Positions 1 to 7,953 of a DNA stretch of 64,000 nucleotides are shown one piece after another (positions within the stretch are counted from its first letter, which is position 1; each line of letters begins with the position of its first letter). The notes beneath the pieces were generated by a model. That model searched no databases. It was not told the origin of the DNA and worked only from the letters and a program-made list of their open reading frames with translations. This stretch comes from UBA12481 sp012523435. Its GTDB lineage: Bacteria > Bacteroidota > Bacteroidia > Bacteroidales > UBA12481. The stretch is taken from NCBI GenBank assembly GCA_028686135.1, contig JAQUCP010000010.1, forward strand, positions 1 to 64,000, read 5' to 3'. A program made the position numbers and the translations under genes.

Positions 1-2
1 AG

Positions 3-116
3 TTGTTCGAAATCTTGAACCGTTGGCCAGAGGTCAGTTCAGAATTCGATTCACTCGCGCATGTGGCCCTCGGGAAGGCTCTTCAGTCCGTCAGGTTTTC
101 CAATAGCCATCACTAG
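3..116 (+). CDS. Possible C-terminal fragment of a gene cut by the window edge
   Basis: An open frame runs from the window edge to a TAG at 114-116 and would encode 37 residues, ending ...ALQSVRFSNSHH. It has no start inside the window. The predicted peptide looks amphipathic and its codons are unremarkable for the region, but it is too short to assign. It could equally be non-coding sequence downstream of the tRNA-Pro gene. Confidence 0.25.
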   Translation: MFEILNRWPEVSSEFDSLAHVALGKALQSVRFSNSHH

Positions 117-135
117 GAATGCATACACTGGAGGC

Positions 136-167
136 AAAAAGAAAGGAGTTAGATTTCTCTAACTCCT
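136..167 (-). terminator. Rho-independent terminator of tRNA-Pro
   Basis: A perfect 10-bp inverted repeat (144-153 pairing with 158-167) encloses a 4-nt loop that reads GAAA on the minus strand. It is followed on the minus strand by a T-rich tract (TTCTTTTT, 136-143). It lies just after the 3' end of the minus-strand tRNA gene. Confidence 0.85.
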
Positions 168-180
168 GGTCTGTCAATCG

Positions 181-255
181 TCGGGATGGAGAGATTTGAA
201 CTCTCGGCCCCTCGCCCCCCAGACGAGTACTCTAACCTGGCTGAGCTACATCCCG
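181..255 (-). tRNA. tRNA-Pro (anticodon GGG)
   Basis: The minus strand folds as a cloverleaf. The acceptor strand CGGGATG (255-249) pairs with CATCCCG (188-182), with discriminator A at 181. The D-arm contains CTCAGCCAGGTTAGAG. The anticodon stem CTCGT/GCGAG encloses the loop CTGGGGG, giving anticodon GGG, and the T-arm contains GAGAGTTCAAATCTCTC. The 3' CCA is not encoded, so it must be added after transcription. A promoter box lies upstream (292-320) and a strong terminator downstream (136-167), so it is a single-gene transcription unit. Confidence 0.95.
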
Positions 256-258
256 GAA

Positions 259-282
259 GGGTGTGGGTGTGGGTGTGGGTGT
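259..282. repeat. Four tandem copies of a 6-bp unit in the tRNA-Pro leader
   Basis: GGGTGT is repeated four times without error on the plus strand (ACACCC on the tRNA strand). It ends 3 nt before the 5' end of mature tRNA-Pro, so it makes up nearly all of the predicted pre-tRNA leader. Confidence 0.9.
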
Positions 283-291
283 GAGGAATGA

Positions 292-320
292 CAAAAATAG
301 TGTTTTTCTTCGAAATCCAA
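292..320 (-). promoter_or_regulatory. Bacteroidota-type promoter of tRNA-Pro
   Basis: The minus strand carries TATTTTTG at 299-292, a perfect match to the Bacteroidota -7 consensus TAnnTTTG. A TTG at 320-318, 18 bp upstream, can serve as the -33 element. Transcription would start near 286, leaving a roughly 30-nt leader made mainly of the ACACCC repeats. Confidence 0.65.
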
Positions 321-447
321 CGATCGCTTTTCGGTACGATTTTTGGCTTTGAGGTCCCGTGAGATATTTTGTGGATTAACTGTAATTTTGTCATCCTGTT
401 GGATTGACTACGGTTTCACCTCATTTGTAACAAAAAAGAATAATAAT

Positions 448-1428
448 ATGATTCCATTCTCTTCATTTTCAACTAATGAGAGCTCTTCGCAAAAAGTCCT
501 TCCCCTACAGGTGAAGGAGCAGGTACGCGTCCTGATCCTGGGATCGGGACCGGCAGGCTATACCGCTGCCATTTATGCAGCCCGTGCTAACCTTAAACCC
601 ATCCTCTACCAGGGGCTCCAGGCTGGAGGCCAGCTCACGACTACCACCGAGGTGGATAACTTCCCGGGATATCCCGAAGGGGTTACCGGACCAGTCCTGA
701 TGGATGATCTGCAAAAACAGGCCGAACGGTTCGGAACCGAGGTGCGCTGGGGAATGGCTACAGCAGTGGATTTCACAGGTCCCAAACATAAAGTCTGGAT
801 CGATGATGAATACCTCATCGAGGCCGATGCCGTGATCATCGCTACCGGCGCTACCGCTAAATACCTGGGACTGGAGTCGGAGGAGAAATTTAAAGGATCA
901 GGCGTGTCGGCTTGCGCTACGTGCGACGGATTCTTCTACCGCGGACAGGATGTCGCTGTCGTAGGTGGTGGGGACACTGCCGCCGAAGAGGCCACCTATC
1001 TGGCCGGACTCTGCCGTAAAGTGTACGTGATCGTCCGTAAACCTTACCTGCGAGCTTCTAAAGCGATGCAGGAAAAAGTGGCCCGAACACCTAATGTAGA
1101 AGTCCTTTTCGAACATGTCACTAAGGAAATAATTGGTAACCAGACTGTTGAGGGCGTAATTCTGGTCAACTCGAAAGGTGAGGAAGTGAAGGTCGATATC
1201 ACCGGCTTTTTCGTTGCCATTGGCCATGAACCCAACTCATCCATCTTTAAACCATTCCTGGAAATGGACGAGATAGGCTATATCAACACGATCCCGGGAA
1301 CCAGTAAAACGAATGTGCCCGGAGTTTTTGCCTGTGGCGATGTCCAGGATAAACACTATCGTCAAGCTATCACCGCGGCCGGATCAGGATGCATGGCTGC
1401 CCTCGATGCCGAACGCTACCTTTCCTAA
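448..1428 (+). CDS. trxB: Thioredoxin-disulfide reductase (TrxB)
   Basis: Cytosolic NADPH-dependent flavoenzyme that reduces thioredoxin. From the ATG at 448 it has 326 residues, the usual length. An in-frame upstream TTG at 343 is possible, but it would add 35 residues unlike the family, and the ATG follows an AT-rich leader. Visible motifs are the FAD-binding GSGPAGYTAAIYAAR near the N-terminus, the redox CATC (Cys156 and Cys159), the second Rossmann motif VVGGGDTAAEEA, and the C-terminal FAD motif GVFACGDVQD. The NADPH-phosphate region reads VRKPYLRAS rather than the enterobacterial HRR pattern; I believe this is common in the phylum. It is a single gene followed by a strong terminator. 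Confidence 0.95.
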   Translation: MIPFSSFSTNESSSQKVLPLQVKEQVRVLILGSGPAGYTAAIYAARANLKPILYQGLQAGGQLTTTTEVDNFPGYPEGVTGPVLMDDLQKQAERFGTEVRWGMATAVDFTGPKHKVWIDDEYLIEADAVIIATGATAKYLGLESEEKFKGSGVSACATCDGFFYRGQDVAVVGGGDTAAEEATYLAGLCRKVYVIVRKPYLRASKAMQEKVARTPNVEVLFEHVTKEIIGNQTVEGVILVNSKGEEVKVDITGFFVAIGHEPNSSIFKPFLEMDEIGYINTIPGTSKTNVPGVFACGDVQDKHYRQAITAAGSGCMAALDAERYLS

Positions 1429-1449
1429 ATCAGGGTATATAAAACAATT

Positions 1450-1496
1450 AGCCACTCCCGGGATGCTAATGTTAATCCCTGGAGTGGCTATTTTGT
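1450..1496. terminator. Bidirectional terminator between trxB and the oxoamine synthase gene
   Basis: A 9-bp stem (AGCCACTCC 1450-1458 with 1481-1489) continues, after one mismatch, into a 5-bp inner stem (GGGAT 1460-1464 with ATCCC 1475-1479). TATTTTGTTT follows on the plus strand and AATTGTTTTAT on the minus strand, so it can serve both convergent genes. Confidence 0.85.
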
Positions 1497-1529
1497 TTAT
1501 GTCTGGTTGTCAGATAAAATATCTGATTA

Positions 1530-2774
1530 TCAAGAGATAGAGGCAATTTTATTCTGGTTGTACAAATGGTTTTGCAGCTTACCGGCGATCTCGGAGAATG
1601 CCTTAATGGTATAATCAACATCTTCCAGTGAATGATCAGCAGTCGGGATCAACCGAAGCATGATCACATCCTTGGGTACTACCGGATAAATGACCACCGA
1701 GCAGAAAACGTTGTAGTTCTCTCTTAGATCAAATACCAACTGTGAGGCCTCTTCTGGTGTTGCAGAAAGGAACACAGGAGTTACTGGTGATTCGGTGTTG
1801 CCTAAGTTGAACCCCTTTCCTCTGAGACCTTTCTGAAGTGCTTCAACAACGGTCCAGAGGTGTGCTTTCAGCTCGGGACGGGTGCGAAGCAGCTCAAGGC
1901 GTTTGATGGCACCCTCCACCATAGGCATTGGAAGCGATTTGGCAAAAATCTGGGAGCGCATATTATAACGTAGGTAGGTGATCACATCAGCCGGACCGGC
2001 GACAAAACCGCCAATCAGCGCCATGGCTTTGGCAAAAGTGCCAAAGTAGAGGTCGATCTCGTCCTGCACCCCAAAATGCTCGGCTGTGCCAGAGCCCGTT
2101 TTACCCATCGTGCCAAAACCATGCGCATCATCAACCAGAATGCGGAATTGGTACTTCTTCTTCAAAGCTACCATCCGATCCAGTTTGCCCAAATCACCCG
2201 ACATGCCAAAAACGCCTTCCGTGATCACTAAAATGCCACCACCGGTTTCTGACACAATTTTTTCGGCTCGCTGGAGTTGTTTCTCCAGATTCTCAATGTT
2301 GTTATGCGGATAAACAAATCTTTTCCCGATATGCATACGGAGCCCATCAAGAATGCAGGCATGGGCTTCGGAATCGTACACCACCACATCCTTTCGGTCG
2401 AGAAGAGAGTCGATGATCGAAACCATCCCCTGATAACCATAGTTCAGCAGGTAGGCCGACTCTTTTTTCTCAAATTCAGCGAGTTGCTGCTCCAGCTTTT
2501 CGTGCAGACTGGTGTGCCCCGACATGGCCCTGGCACCCATCGGATAGCCCAAACCCCACTTTGCTGCGGCCTGAGCATCCGTCTCCCTGACTTCCGGATG
2601 ATTCGCGAGGCCGAGGTAGTTGTTCAAACTCCAGGTCAACACCTCTTTCCCCCGAAACTTCATCCTAGGAGCAACTTCACCTTCCAGCTTAGGAAATACA
2701 AAATACCCATCCGCCTGACTGGCATACTGCCCGAGCGGACCCATACTGCGTTTTAGCTTGTCATAAATATCCAC
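1530..2774 (-). CDS. PLP-dependent alpha-oxoamine synthase, serine palmitoyltransferase-like
   Basis: Fold-type I PLP enzyme of 414 residues from a GTG start, in the family of serine palmitoyltransferase, 8-amino-7-oxononanoate synthase and 2-amino-3-ketobutyrate CoA ligase. These enzymes condense an amino acid with an acyl thioester and lose CO2. The Schiff-base Lys is Lys249 in FGTFAKAMALIGG, the PLP-binding Asp lies in DDAHG (215-219), and the ring-stacking His is His138. The N-terminal extension (GPLGQYASQADGYFVFPKLE) marks a Bacteroidota subfamily. It is a lone gene with no bio or kbl partners, so a sphingolipid role, or a sulfonolipid role as a cysteate acyltransferase, is more likely than biotin synthesis. 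The amino-acid substrate cannot be read from the sequence. Confidence 0.8.
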   Translation of the reverse strand: MDIYDKLKRSMGPLGQYASQADGYFVFPKLEGEVAPRMKFRGKEVLTWSLNNYLGLANHPEVRETDAQAAAKWGLGYPMGARAMSGHTSLHEKLEQQLAEFEKKESAYLLNYGYQGMVSIIDSLLDRKDVVVYDSEAHACILDGLRMHIGKRFVYPHNNIENLEKQLQRAEKIVSETGGGILVITEGVFGMSGDLGKLDRMVALKKKYQFRILVDDAHGFGTMGKTGSGTAEHFGVQDEIDLYFGTFAKAMALIGGFVAGPADVITYLRYNMRSQIFAKSLPMPMVEGAIKRLELLRTRPELKAHLWTVVEALQKGLRGKGFNLGNTESPVTPVFLSATPEEASQLVFDLRENYNVFCSVVIYPVVPKDVIMLRLIPTADHSLEDVDYTIKAFSEIAGKLQNHLYNQNKIASIS

Positions 2775-2854
2775 GATCCAAATATTTAGTTAATAGCAAT
2801 GGTTGATTCTCTCATCACAATGGACAAAATTACTCTTTTCCCAGCCATGCTATT

Positions 2855-2888
2855 TTCGGTATAAATACCGCAAATTATTCTATCTTTG
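2855..2888 (+). promoter_or_regulatory. Promoter of the bamD operon
   Basis: TATCTTTG at 2881-2888 is a perfect TAnnTTTG -7 box. A weak TTTCGG lies at the -33 distance. The box ends only 4 nt before the bamD ATG, so the transcript should be leaderless or nearly so. Confidence 0.6.
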
Positions 2889-2892
2889 CGCC

Positions 2893-3687
2893 ATGTTTAA
2901 AAAATTGATACCCGGATACTTATCAGTTGGCTTACTGATACTTCTGATGTCATCCTGCGGTGATTACTCAAAGATCCTGAAAAGCAGCGACTACGATCTG
3001 AAATACGAGAAAGCGTTGGAGTATTTTGCCCAGGAAGACTATACCAAAGCTTCCACACTGTTGGAGGAGCTATTAACGATTGTCCGGGGAACAGAAAGGG
3101 CAGAGCAGGTGGCTTATCACCATGCGTATTGTGCTTATTATCAGCAAGATTATATTATGGCGGGGTACTATTTTGGTAATTTTGTAAAATCGTTCCCGAC
3201 CTCTCCCCTGACCGAGGAGTGTGCCTTTATGGTAGCCAAGTGCTATTATGAGGATAGTCCCGGATCCAGCTTGGATCAGGCCAACACTCACCTCGCCATT
3301 GAAGAGTTTCAGCGTTTTATGAATCGATATCCCGCGAGCGAACGAGTTGACGAGTGCAACCGCCTCATTGATGAGCTGCAGGATAAGTTGGTTAAGAAAT
3401 CCTTCGAAAGCGCCAGCCTCTATTACAAACTAGGAGAATATAAAGCGGCCATTACGGCTCTCCAAAACAGCCTGAAGGAGTATCCCGGAACACGCTATCG
3501 TGAAGAGTTGCTCTACCTGATTGTGAAATCTTCATACGAACTCGCGAGGAATTCAGTGTTGGAGAAGATTAAAGAGCGCTTTACTGCTACCATTGAAGCC
3601 TGCCAGGTATTCAAGGAGGCTTTTCCGGAGTCTTCCTACGTCAAAGAGGTAGAACGGATTCAACAGAATGCTCAGAAGTTTTTATAA
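2893..3687 (+). CDS. bamD: Outer-membrane assembly lipoprotein BamD
   Basis: Lipoprotein partner of BamA in inserting beta-barrel proteins into the outer membrane. From the ATG at 2893 it has 264 residues. A longer in-frame version from 2803 would include the promoter box and is rejected. The signal peptide ends in a lipobox (LLMSSC) with lipidated Cys about residue 22. The rest is a chain of tetratricopeptide-like helices (YEKALEYFAQEDYTKAS, AYCAYYQQDYIMAGYYFGNF, YYKLGEYKAAITALQNSL), as in the BamD/ComL family. It heads a plus-strand operon with rpoZ, coaBC, a DUF4835 gene and recN, an order I recognise as conserved in Bacteroidota. Confidence 0.93.
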   Translation: MFKKLIPGYLSVGLLILLMSSCGDYSKILKSSDYDLKYEKALEYFAQEDYTKASTLLEELLTIVRGTERAEQVAYHHAYCAYYQQDYIMAGYYFGNFVKSFPTSPLTEECAFMVAKCYYEDSPGSSLDQANTHLAIEEFQRFMNRYPASERVDECNRLIDELQDKLVKKSFESASLYYKLGEYKAAITALQNSLKEYPGTRYREELLYLIVKSSYELARNSVLEKIKERFTATIEACQVFKEAFPESSYVKEVERIQQNAQKFL

Positions 3688-3711
3688 ATTAGTAACAATA
3701 TCATTGTCAGT

Positions 3712-4059
3712 ATGATCGATTATAAAAAAAGCAATGCCTCTCTTACCACGATTACCCGGAATCTGGAAGAGATTGATGCCCCTACCGGGAACCTGTACCT
3801 GAGTGCTGCCATTCTTGGTAAGCGTGCTAATCAGATCAGTGTAGCGATCAAACAGGAGCTGAACTCCAAACTGGAAGAGTTTGCGACCTTCACGGATAAT
3901 CTGGAGGAGGTTTTCGAAAATCGCGAGCAGATTGAGATCTCCAAATTCTACGAGCGTTTGCCTAAACCTACCCTGATCGCTACCCAGGAGTTTCTGGAAG
4001 GGAAAATCTACTTCAGAACTCCCGATGATCCGCAGGATTCGGAACCAACAGCTCTATAA
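3712..4059 (+). CDS. rpoZ: RNA polymerase omega subunit, Bacteroidota type
   Basis: Small RNA-polymerase subunit that helps fold and hold beta-prime. It has 115 residues, longer than the enterobacterial protein but normal for the phylum. The omega motif with Arg and Asn (LGKRANQISVAIKQEL) is central and is followed by a strongly conserved phylum-specific segment (EVFENREQIEISKFYERLPK). It starts 24 nt after bamD and is followed after 12 nt by coaBC, so it is co-transcribed with them. Confidence 0.92.
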   Translation: MIDYKKSNASLTTITRNLEEIDAPTGNLYLSAAILGKRANQISVAIKQELNSKLEEFATFTDNLEEVFENREQIEISKFYERLPKPTLIATQEFLEGKIYFRTPDDPQDSEPTAL

Positions 4060-4071
4060 TTTGGGTTGCCG

Positions 4072-5286
4072 ATGCTCAAGGGGAAAAAGATCATAGTAGG
4101 AATTACCGGAAGCATCGCAGCTTATAAAGCAGCTTTCCTAACCCGCCTACTGATCCGTGAGGGAGCAGAGGTAAAAGTGATCATGACACCACTAGCCATG
4201 GAATTCATCACACCAGTGACCATGGCAACCCTTTCAGGCAACAGAGTCCTGTCCGACTTTTTCCATCATGATGATGGAGCTTGGAACTCCCATGTAGATC
4301 TGGGCCTCTGGGCCGATATGCTACTCATTGCTCCTGCTACAGCCAATACGATGGCAAAGATGGCACATGGGATCGCCGATAATCTGCTGCTGACCACATA
4401 CTTATCTTCCCGTTGCCCCGTTGCTTTGGCACCAGCCATGGACCTGGATATGTATGCCCATCCGGCCACTCGCGATAATATCAAGCTCCTGGAATCGAGA
4501 GGTGTCCATATCATTGAACCTGGCACCGGAGAGCTGGCCAGCGGACTGGAGGGAAAAGGCAGAATGGAGGAGCCCCAGGTTATCGTCGATTGGCTGAACG
4601 ATTTCTTTAAAAAAAAAAGCCGGTTTGATGGACAACGTGTCCTGATCACCGCCGGTCCAACCTACGAAAAGATTGACCCGGTCCGGTTTATCGGTAACCA
4701 TTCATCCGGGAAAATGGGATACGCTCTGGCCCGAGCTTTCGCTCAACAGGGAGCAATCGTCGATTTGATATCCGGACCAACAGCCCTGTACCTCGCCCAC
4801 CCACGAATCAACTTAATCCCAGTAACCACTGCCGCCGAAATGTACCAGGCTGTTACCACCCGTTTTCAGGATGTTGATATTGCCGTTATGACTGCTGCAG
4901 TAGCTGATTATACCCCTGTAGAGCCTGAAGATCAGAAGATTAAGCGAAAGGTAACAGGGTTTACCCTGCAGCTCAAAGCTACATTGGATATCGCGGCAGA
5001 GATCGGGCGAACGAAAAGAAACGATCAGATCGTAGTAGGGTTCGCCCTTGAAACCGATCATGCAGAGGAAAATGCTCAAAAAAAACTGCTGACAAAAAAC
5101 CTCGACCTGATCGTTCTGAACAATTTGACAGAGCCGGGTGCCGGTTTTAGAACCGACACGAACCGGGTAACCATTTTCGGTAAGGGCAATAAACGAGCCG
5201 ATTTTCAGTTAAAATCCAAAGAACTGGTGGCCGAAGATATTGTGGAGGAAGTGTATCATCTTATCAGGGGAATCTCACATGCGTAG
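4072..5286 (+). CDS. coaBC: Bifunctional phosphopantothenoylcysteine decarboxylase / phosphopantothenate-cysteine ligase
   Basis: Two steps of coenzyme A synthesis: ligation of cysteine to 4'-phosphopantothenate (CoaB) and decarboxylation to 4'-phosphopantetheine (CoaC). The protein has 404 residues from ATG 4072. The N-terminal flavodoxin-like CoaC domain (about 1-180) has GITGSIAAYKA and the PAMDLDMY substrate loop. The C-terminal CoaB domain (about 185-400) begins RVLITAGPTYEKIDPVRFI and includes NHSSGKMGYALA and the Lys-rich KIKRK. The last 8 nt overlap the next gene, which indicates translational coupling. CoaE, a later enzyme of the pathway, is at 28.6 kb. Confidence 0.95.
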   Translation: MLKGKKIIVGITGSIAAYKAAFLTRLLIREGAEVKVIMTPLAMEFITPVTMATLSGNRVLSDFFHHDDGAWNSHVDLGLWADMLLIAPATANTMAKMAHGIADNLLLTTYLSSRCPVALAPAMDLDMYAHPATRDNIKLLESRGVHIIEPGTGELASGLEGKGRMEEPQVIVDWLNDFFKKKSRFDGQRVLITAGPTYEKIDPVRFIGNHSSGKMGYALARAFAQQGAIVDLISGPTALYLAHPRINLIPVTTAAEMYQAVTTRFQDVDIAVMTAAVADYTPVEPEDQKIKRKVTGFTLQLKATLDIAAEIGRTKRNDQIVVGFALETDHAEENAQKKLLTKNLDLIVLNNLTEPGAGFRTDTNRVTIFGKGNKRADFQLKSKELVAEDIVEEVYHLIRGISHA

Positions 5287-6181
5287 AGCTATTATCATTT
5301 TGTCAACCGCCCTTTTTGCGTCCAGTCTGCTGGCCCAGGAATTGAACTGCAATGTCAGCGTCATTTCACCGCAGGTGCAAGGATCCAACAGAGAAGTTTA
5401 TGAGAGTATGCGGAAGGCTATTTATGAGTTTGTCAATACCCGAAACTGGACCGACCATATCTATAAAGAACAGGAGAGGATTCAGTGCCAGCTGATGTTC
5501 AACATTACTGAACGGATCTCGGATGATGAATTCCAGGGAAACCTCCAGATTCAAAGCAGCCGACCGGTATTTAATACATCCCTCACAACCATTATGTTTA
5601 ACCATCGGGATAATGATATCAGATTCAAATTCAATGAGTTTGAGCCTATGATCTTGAATGAGAATATGTTCACCTCAAACCTGGTTTCCATTGTGGCTTT
5701 TTATGTGAATATCATCCTTGGACTAGATTATGATTCGTTCTCTCCCGAAGGTGGTACCCTGTTTTTCCAGCGGGCAGAAGCAATCGTGACCAATGCGCAA
5801 AATGCCCAGGAGTCGGGCTGGCGTGCTTTTGAGAATACCAGGAATCGTTACTGGCTGGTAGAGAACCTGATGAATGATCGCTACCGGTCTATGAGATCAT
5901 GTCTGTATCGCTATCATCGTCTGGGACTCGACCGTATGTCGGAGCGACCGGATGAGAGCAGGTCAGAAATTACAGAGGCCATCACCGAACTACAGCCTGC
6001 CTACCGGGAGAATCCCACGGCTATGATTTTTCAGGTCTTCTTTACCGCCAAGTCGGATGAGATCCTCAATATCTACTCCCAGTCTTTTCCGGATGAACGT
6101 AACAGAGTGGTTACCGTCCTCAAAGAGATCGACCCGGCAAACACGGCAAAATGGGATCGAATTATTAAATCAGGAAACTGA
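5279..6181 (+). CDS. DUF4835 family secreted protein
   Basis: Secreted protein of 300 residues with a signal peptide ending in LLAQ just before ELNCNVSVISPQVQG. The family (DUF4835) is confined to Bacteroidota and has no known function to my knowledge. It nearly always lies between coaBC and recN, as here. The start at 5279 lies inside the end of coaBC (8-nt overlap); an earlier GTG at 5240 would put 13 residues before the signal peptide and is rejected. No catalytic motif is apparent. An envelope role is inferred only from the signal peptide and the nearby bamD. Confidence 0.85.
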   Translation: MRRAIIILSTALFASSLLAQELNCNVSVISPQVQGSNREVYESMRKAIYEFVNTRNWTDHIYKEQERIQCQLMFNITERISDDEFQGNLQIQSSRPVFNTSLTTIMFNHRDNDIRFKFNEFEPMILNENMFTSNLVSIVAFYVNIILGLDYDSFSPEGGTLFFQRAEAIVTNAQNAQESGWRAFENTRNRYWLVENLMNDRYRSMRSCLYRYHRLGLDRMSERPDESRSEITEAITELQPAYRENPTAMIFQVFFTAKSDEILNIYSQSFPDERNRVVTVLKEIDPANTAKWDRIIKSGN

Positions 6182-6214
6182 TTTCCGGTTATTACCAAAA
6201 AGACAAGATAAAAG

Positions 6215-7888
6215 ATGCTTGAATCGTTGCTTGTCAGGAATTATGCTTTGATCCAAGAGTTGGAGGTCCCTTTCAACGGAGGGTTGAACATGATTACCGG
6301 GGAGACAGGAGCAGGAAAGTCAATCCTGTTGGGAGCTCTCTCACTCATACTAGGCAACCGTGCAGATACCTCGGTTCTTCGCGATCATCGTGAAAAGTGC
6401 CTGGTGGAGGGCATCTTTTTATCGGATGATACGACCCTAAAAAATCTATTCGACCAGCACGACCTGGATTATGATGCCTCTATCATTCTTCGAAGAGAGG
6501 TTACGCCACAAGGAAAATCACGAGCTTTTGTCAATGATACACCAGTGAACCTTAGTGTTTTACGCGAAATTGGTTCGCGATTGGTGGATATACACTCCCA
6601 GCACCAGAACCTCTTGCTGAACGATCCGGGTTATGCCCTCCATGTGCTGGATTCATTTGCCCGGATTAAACCACTTGTTGGAGACTATCAAGCCCACTTT
6701 CGTGAGTATCGTAAGCTGGAAAATGAGATTACCCAGATCTCGGCAGAATTGAGCAAGGCCAGAGCAGATCAAGATTATCTGCAGTTTCAGTTTGATCAGC
6801 TGGATCAGGCTCGATTGGTGGAGGGAGAGCTGGAACCGATACTTGAAGAGCAGGAAAAGCTTGAACATATCAACGAAATCCAGTCGCGACTTGCGATGGC
6901 CGTGTCAGTTTTACATGATGCCGATGAAGCTATCATTAGTCGATTAAAGCTGCTAACATCAGAAATTGAGGCCATTGCTGGTTTTTACCGAGAGGTTCAA
7001 CAACCGTTGGATCGACTACAGGCTACTTCCATTGAGTTGGATGATATCAGGCAGGATATCAGTTACTTACTAGATCGACTGGAGCCAAACCCTGAACGCT
7101 TGAATCAGCTCTCAGAACGGATCGATTTGATCTTTTCTCTTCAGAAGAAACATCAGGTTGAAACCGTGACTGATCTGATTCGCTTGCAGGAGGAGTTCCA
7201 AACCAGGCTTGATAGGATCGTAACCACGGATGATCGACTGACAGGGTTGGTGGCCACGAAAAAGCGCGAGTCAGACTGGTTAATCAGTTGGGCTGGTAAG
7301 TTGACAAAAGCACGCAAGGAGGTAGTTAGGGATTTTGAATCCCAAGTGACGGCTTTGCTGCATGGGCTTGGCATGCCTCACGGTCGGTTTGAAATCCGCA
7401 TAGAGACGCGAGAGACTTTTGGTCCGGACGGATCTGATGAGGTAAGGTTTTTCTTTACTGCCAACAAGAATCAGCCTCCGGAGGAAATCTCAAAAGTAGC
7501 ATCCGGAGGTGAAATCAGCCGCCTGATGTTGGCTATCAAGTATTTAATCAGCGACTCCCTCGATATTCCAACCGTCATTTTTGATGAGATCGACTCTGGC
7601 GTTTCGGGTGAGATTGCCGACAAGCTAGGAACTCAGATCGCGAAGATTGCCCAGGGTCGACAGGTTTTGAACATCACCCACTTACCGCAGGTGGCTTCTA
7701 AGGGTGATCATCATTACCTGGTGTACAAGTATGATGATGATCAGAGTTCAAATACCGGGATGCGCCTCTTAAACGAACAGGAGCGAGTGATCGAGTTGGC
7801 TAAGATGCTCTCCGGAGAGAATCTGACAGAGGAGGCGATTCAGAATGCGAGGGTTCTTTTAGAGGCCTCCCATGGCACTCAACCATGA
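6215..7888 (+). CDS. recN: DNA repair protein RecN
   Basis: SMC-like ATPase that acts early in double-strand-break repair. It has 557 residues, normal length. The Walker A motif GETGAGKS is at residues 29-36. The middle is a long coiled-coil arm (about 150-370, rich in Glu, Gln and Leu). The ABC signature ASGGEISRLMLA is followed by Walker B with VIFDEIDSGVSGEIA and the H-loop NITHLPQVAS. It is the last gene of the bamD operon, 33 nt after the DUF4835 gene. No SOS-type box was recognised upstream. Confidence 0.95.
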   Translation: MLESLLVRNYALIQELEVPFNGGLNMITGETGAGKSILLGALSLILGNRADTSVLRDHREKCLVEGIFLSDDTTLKNLFDQHDLDYDASIILRREVTPQGKSRAFVNDTPVNLSVLREIGSRLVDIHSQHQNLLLNDPGYALHVLDSFARIKPLVGDYQAHFREYRKLENEITQISAELSKARADQDYLQFQFDQLDQARLVEGELEPILEEQEKLEHINEIQSRLAMAVSVLHDADEAIISRLKLLTSEIEAIAGFYREVQQPLDRLQATSIELDDIRQDISYLLDRLEPNPERLNQLSERIDLIFSLQKKHQVETVTDLIRLQEEFQTRLDRIVTTDDRLTGLVATKKRESDWLISWAGKLTKARKEVVRDFESQVTALLHGLGMPHGRFEIRIETRETFGPDGSDEVRFFFTANKNQPPEEISKVASGGEISRLMLAIKYLISDSLDIPTVIFDEIDSGVSGEIADKLGTQIAKIAQGRQVLNITHLPQVASKGDHHYLVYKYDDDQSSNTGMRLLNEQERVIELAKMLSGENLTEEAIQNARVLLEASHGTQP

Positions 7889-7953
7889 TCTTAAACCGGA
7901 TTATTTAACTTTTTTTTTGCCTGATTGTTACTAAACAATAAACCATTCATTCT

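Noticed and set aside
259..282. A CRISPR-like or telomere-like array.
   Set aside because: There are only four 6-bp units without spacers, so it is a simple microsatellite.
149..394. A minus-strand ORF of 81 codons over the tRNA-Pro gene.
   Set aside because: It is read through the tRNA and its His/Thr run is only the translated hexanucleotide repeat.
343..447. An in-frame TTG start that would extend trxB by 35 residues.
   Set aside because: The extension is unlike TrxB N-termini, and the ATG at 448 gives the normal family length after an AT-rich leader.
2803..2892. An N-terminal extension of BamD by 30 residues.
   Set aside because: It would place a perfect promoter box inside the gene and hide the lipoprotein signal peptide.
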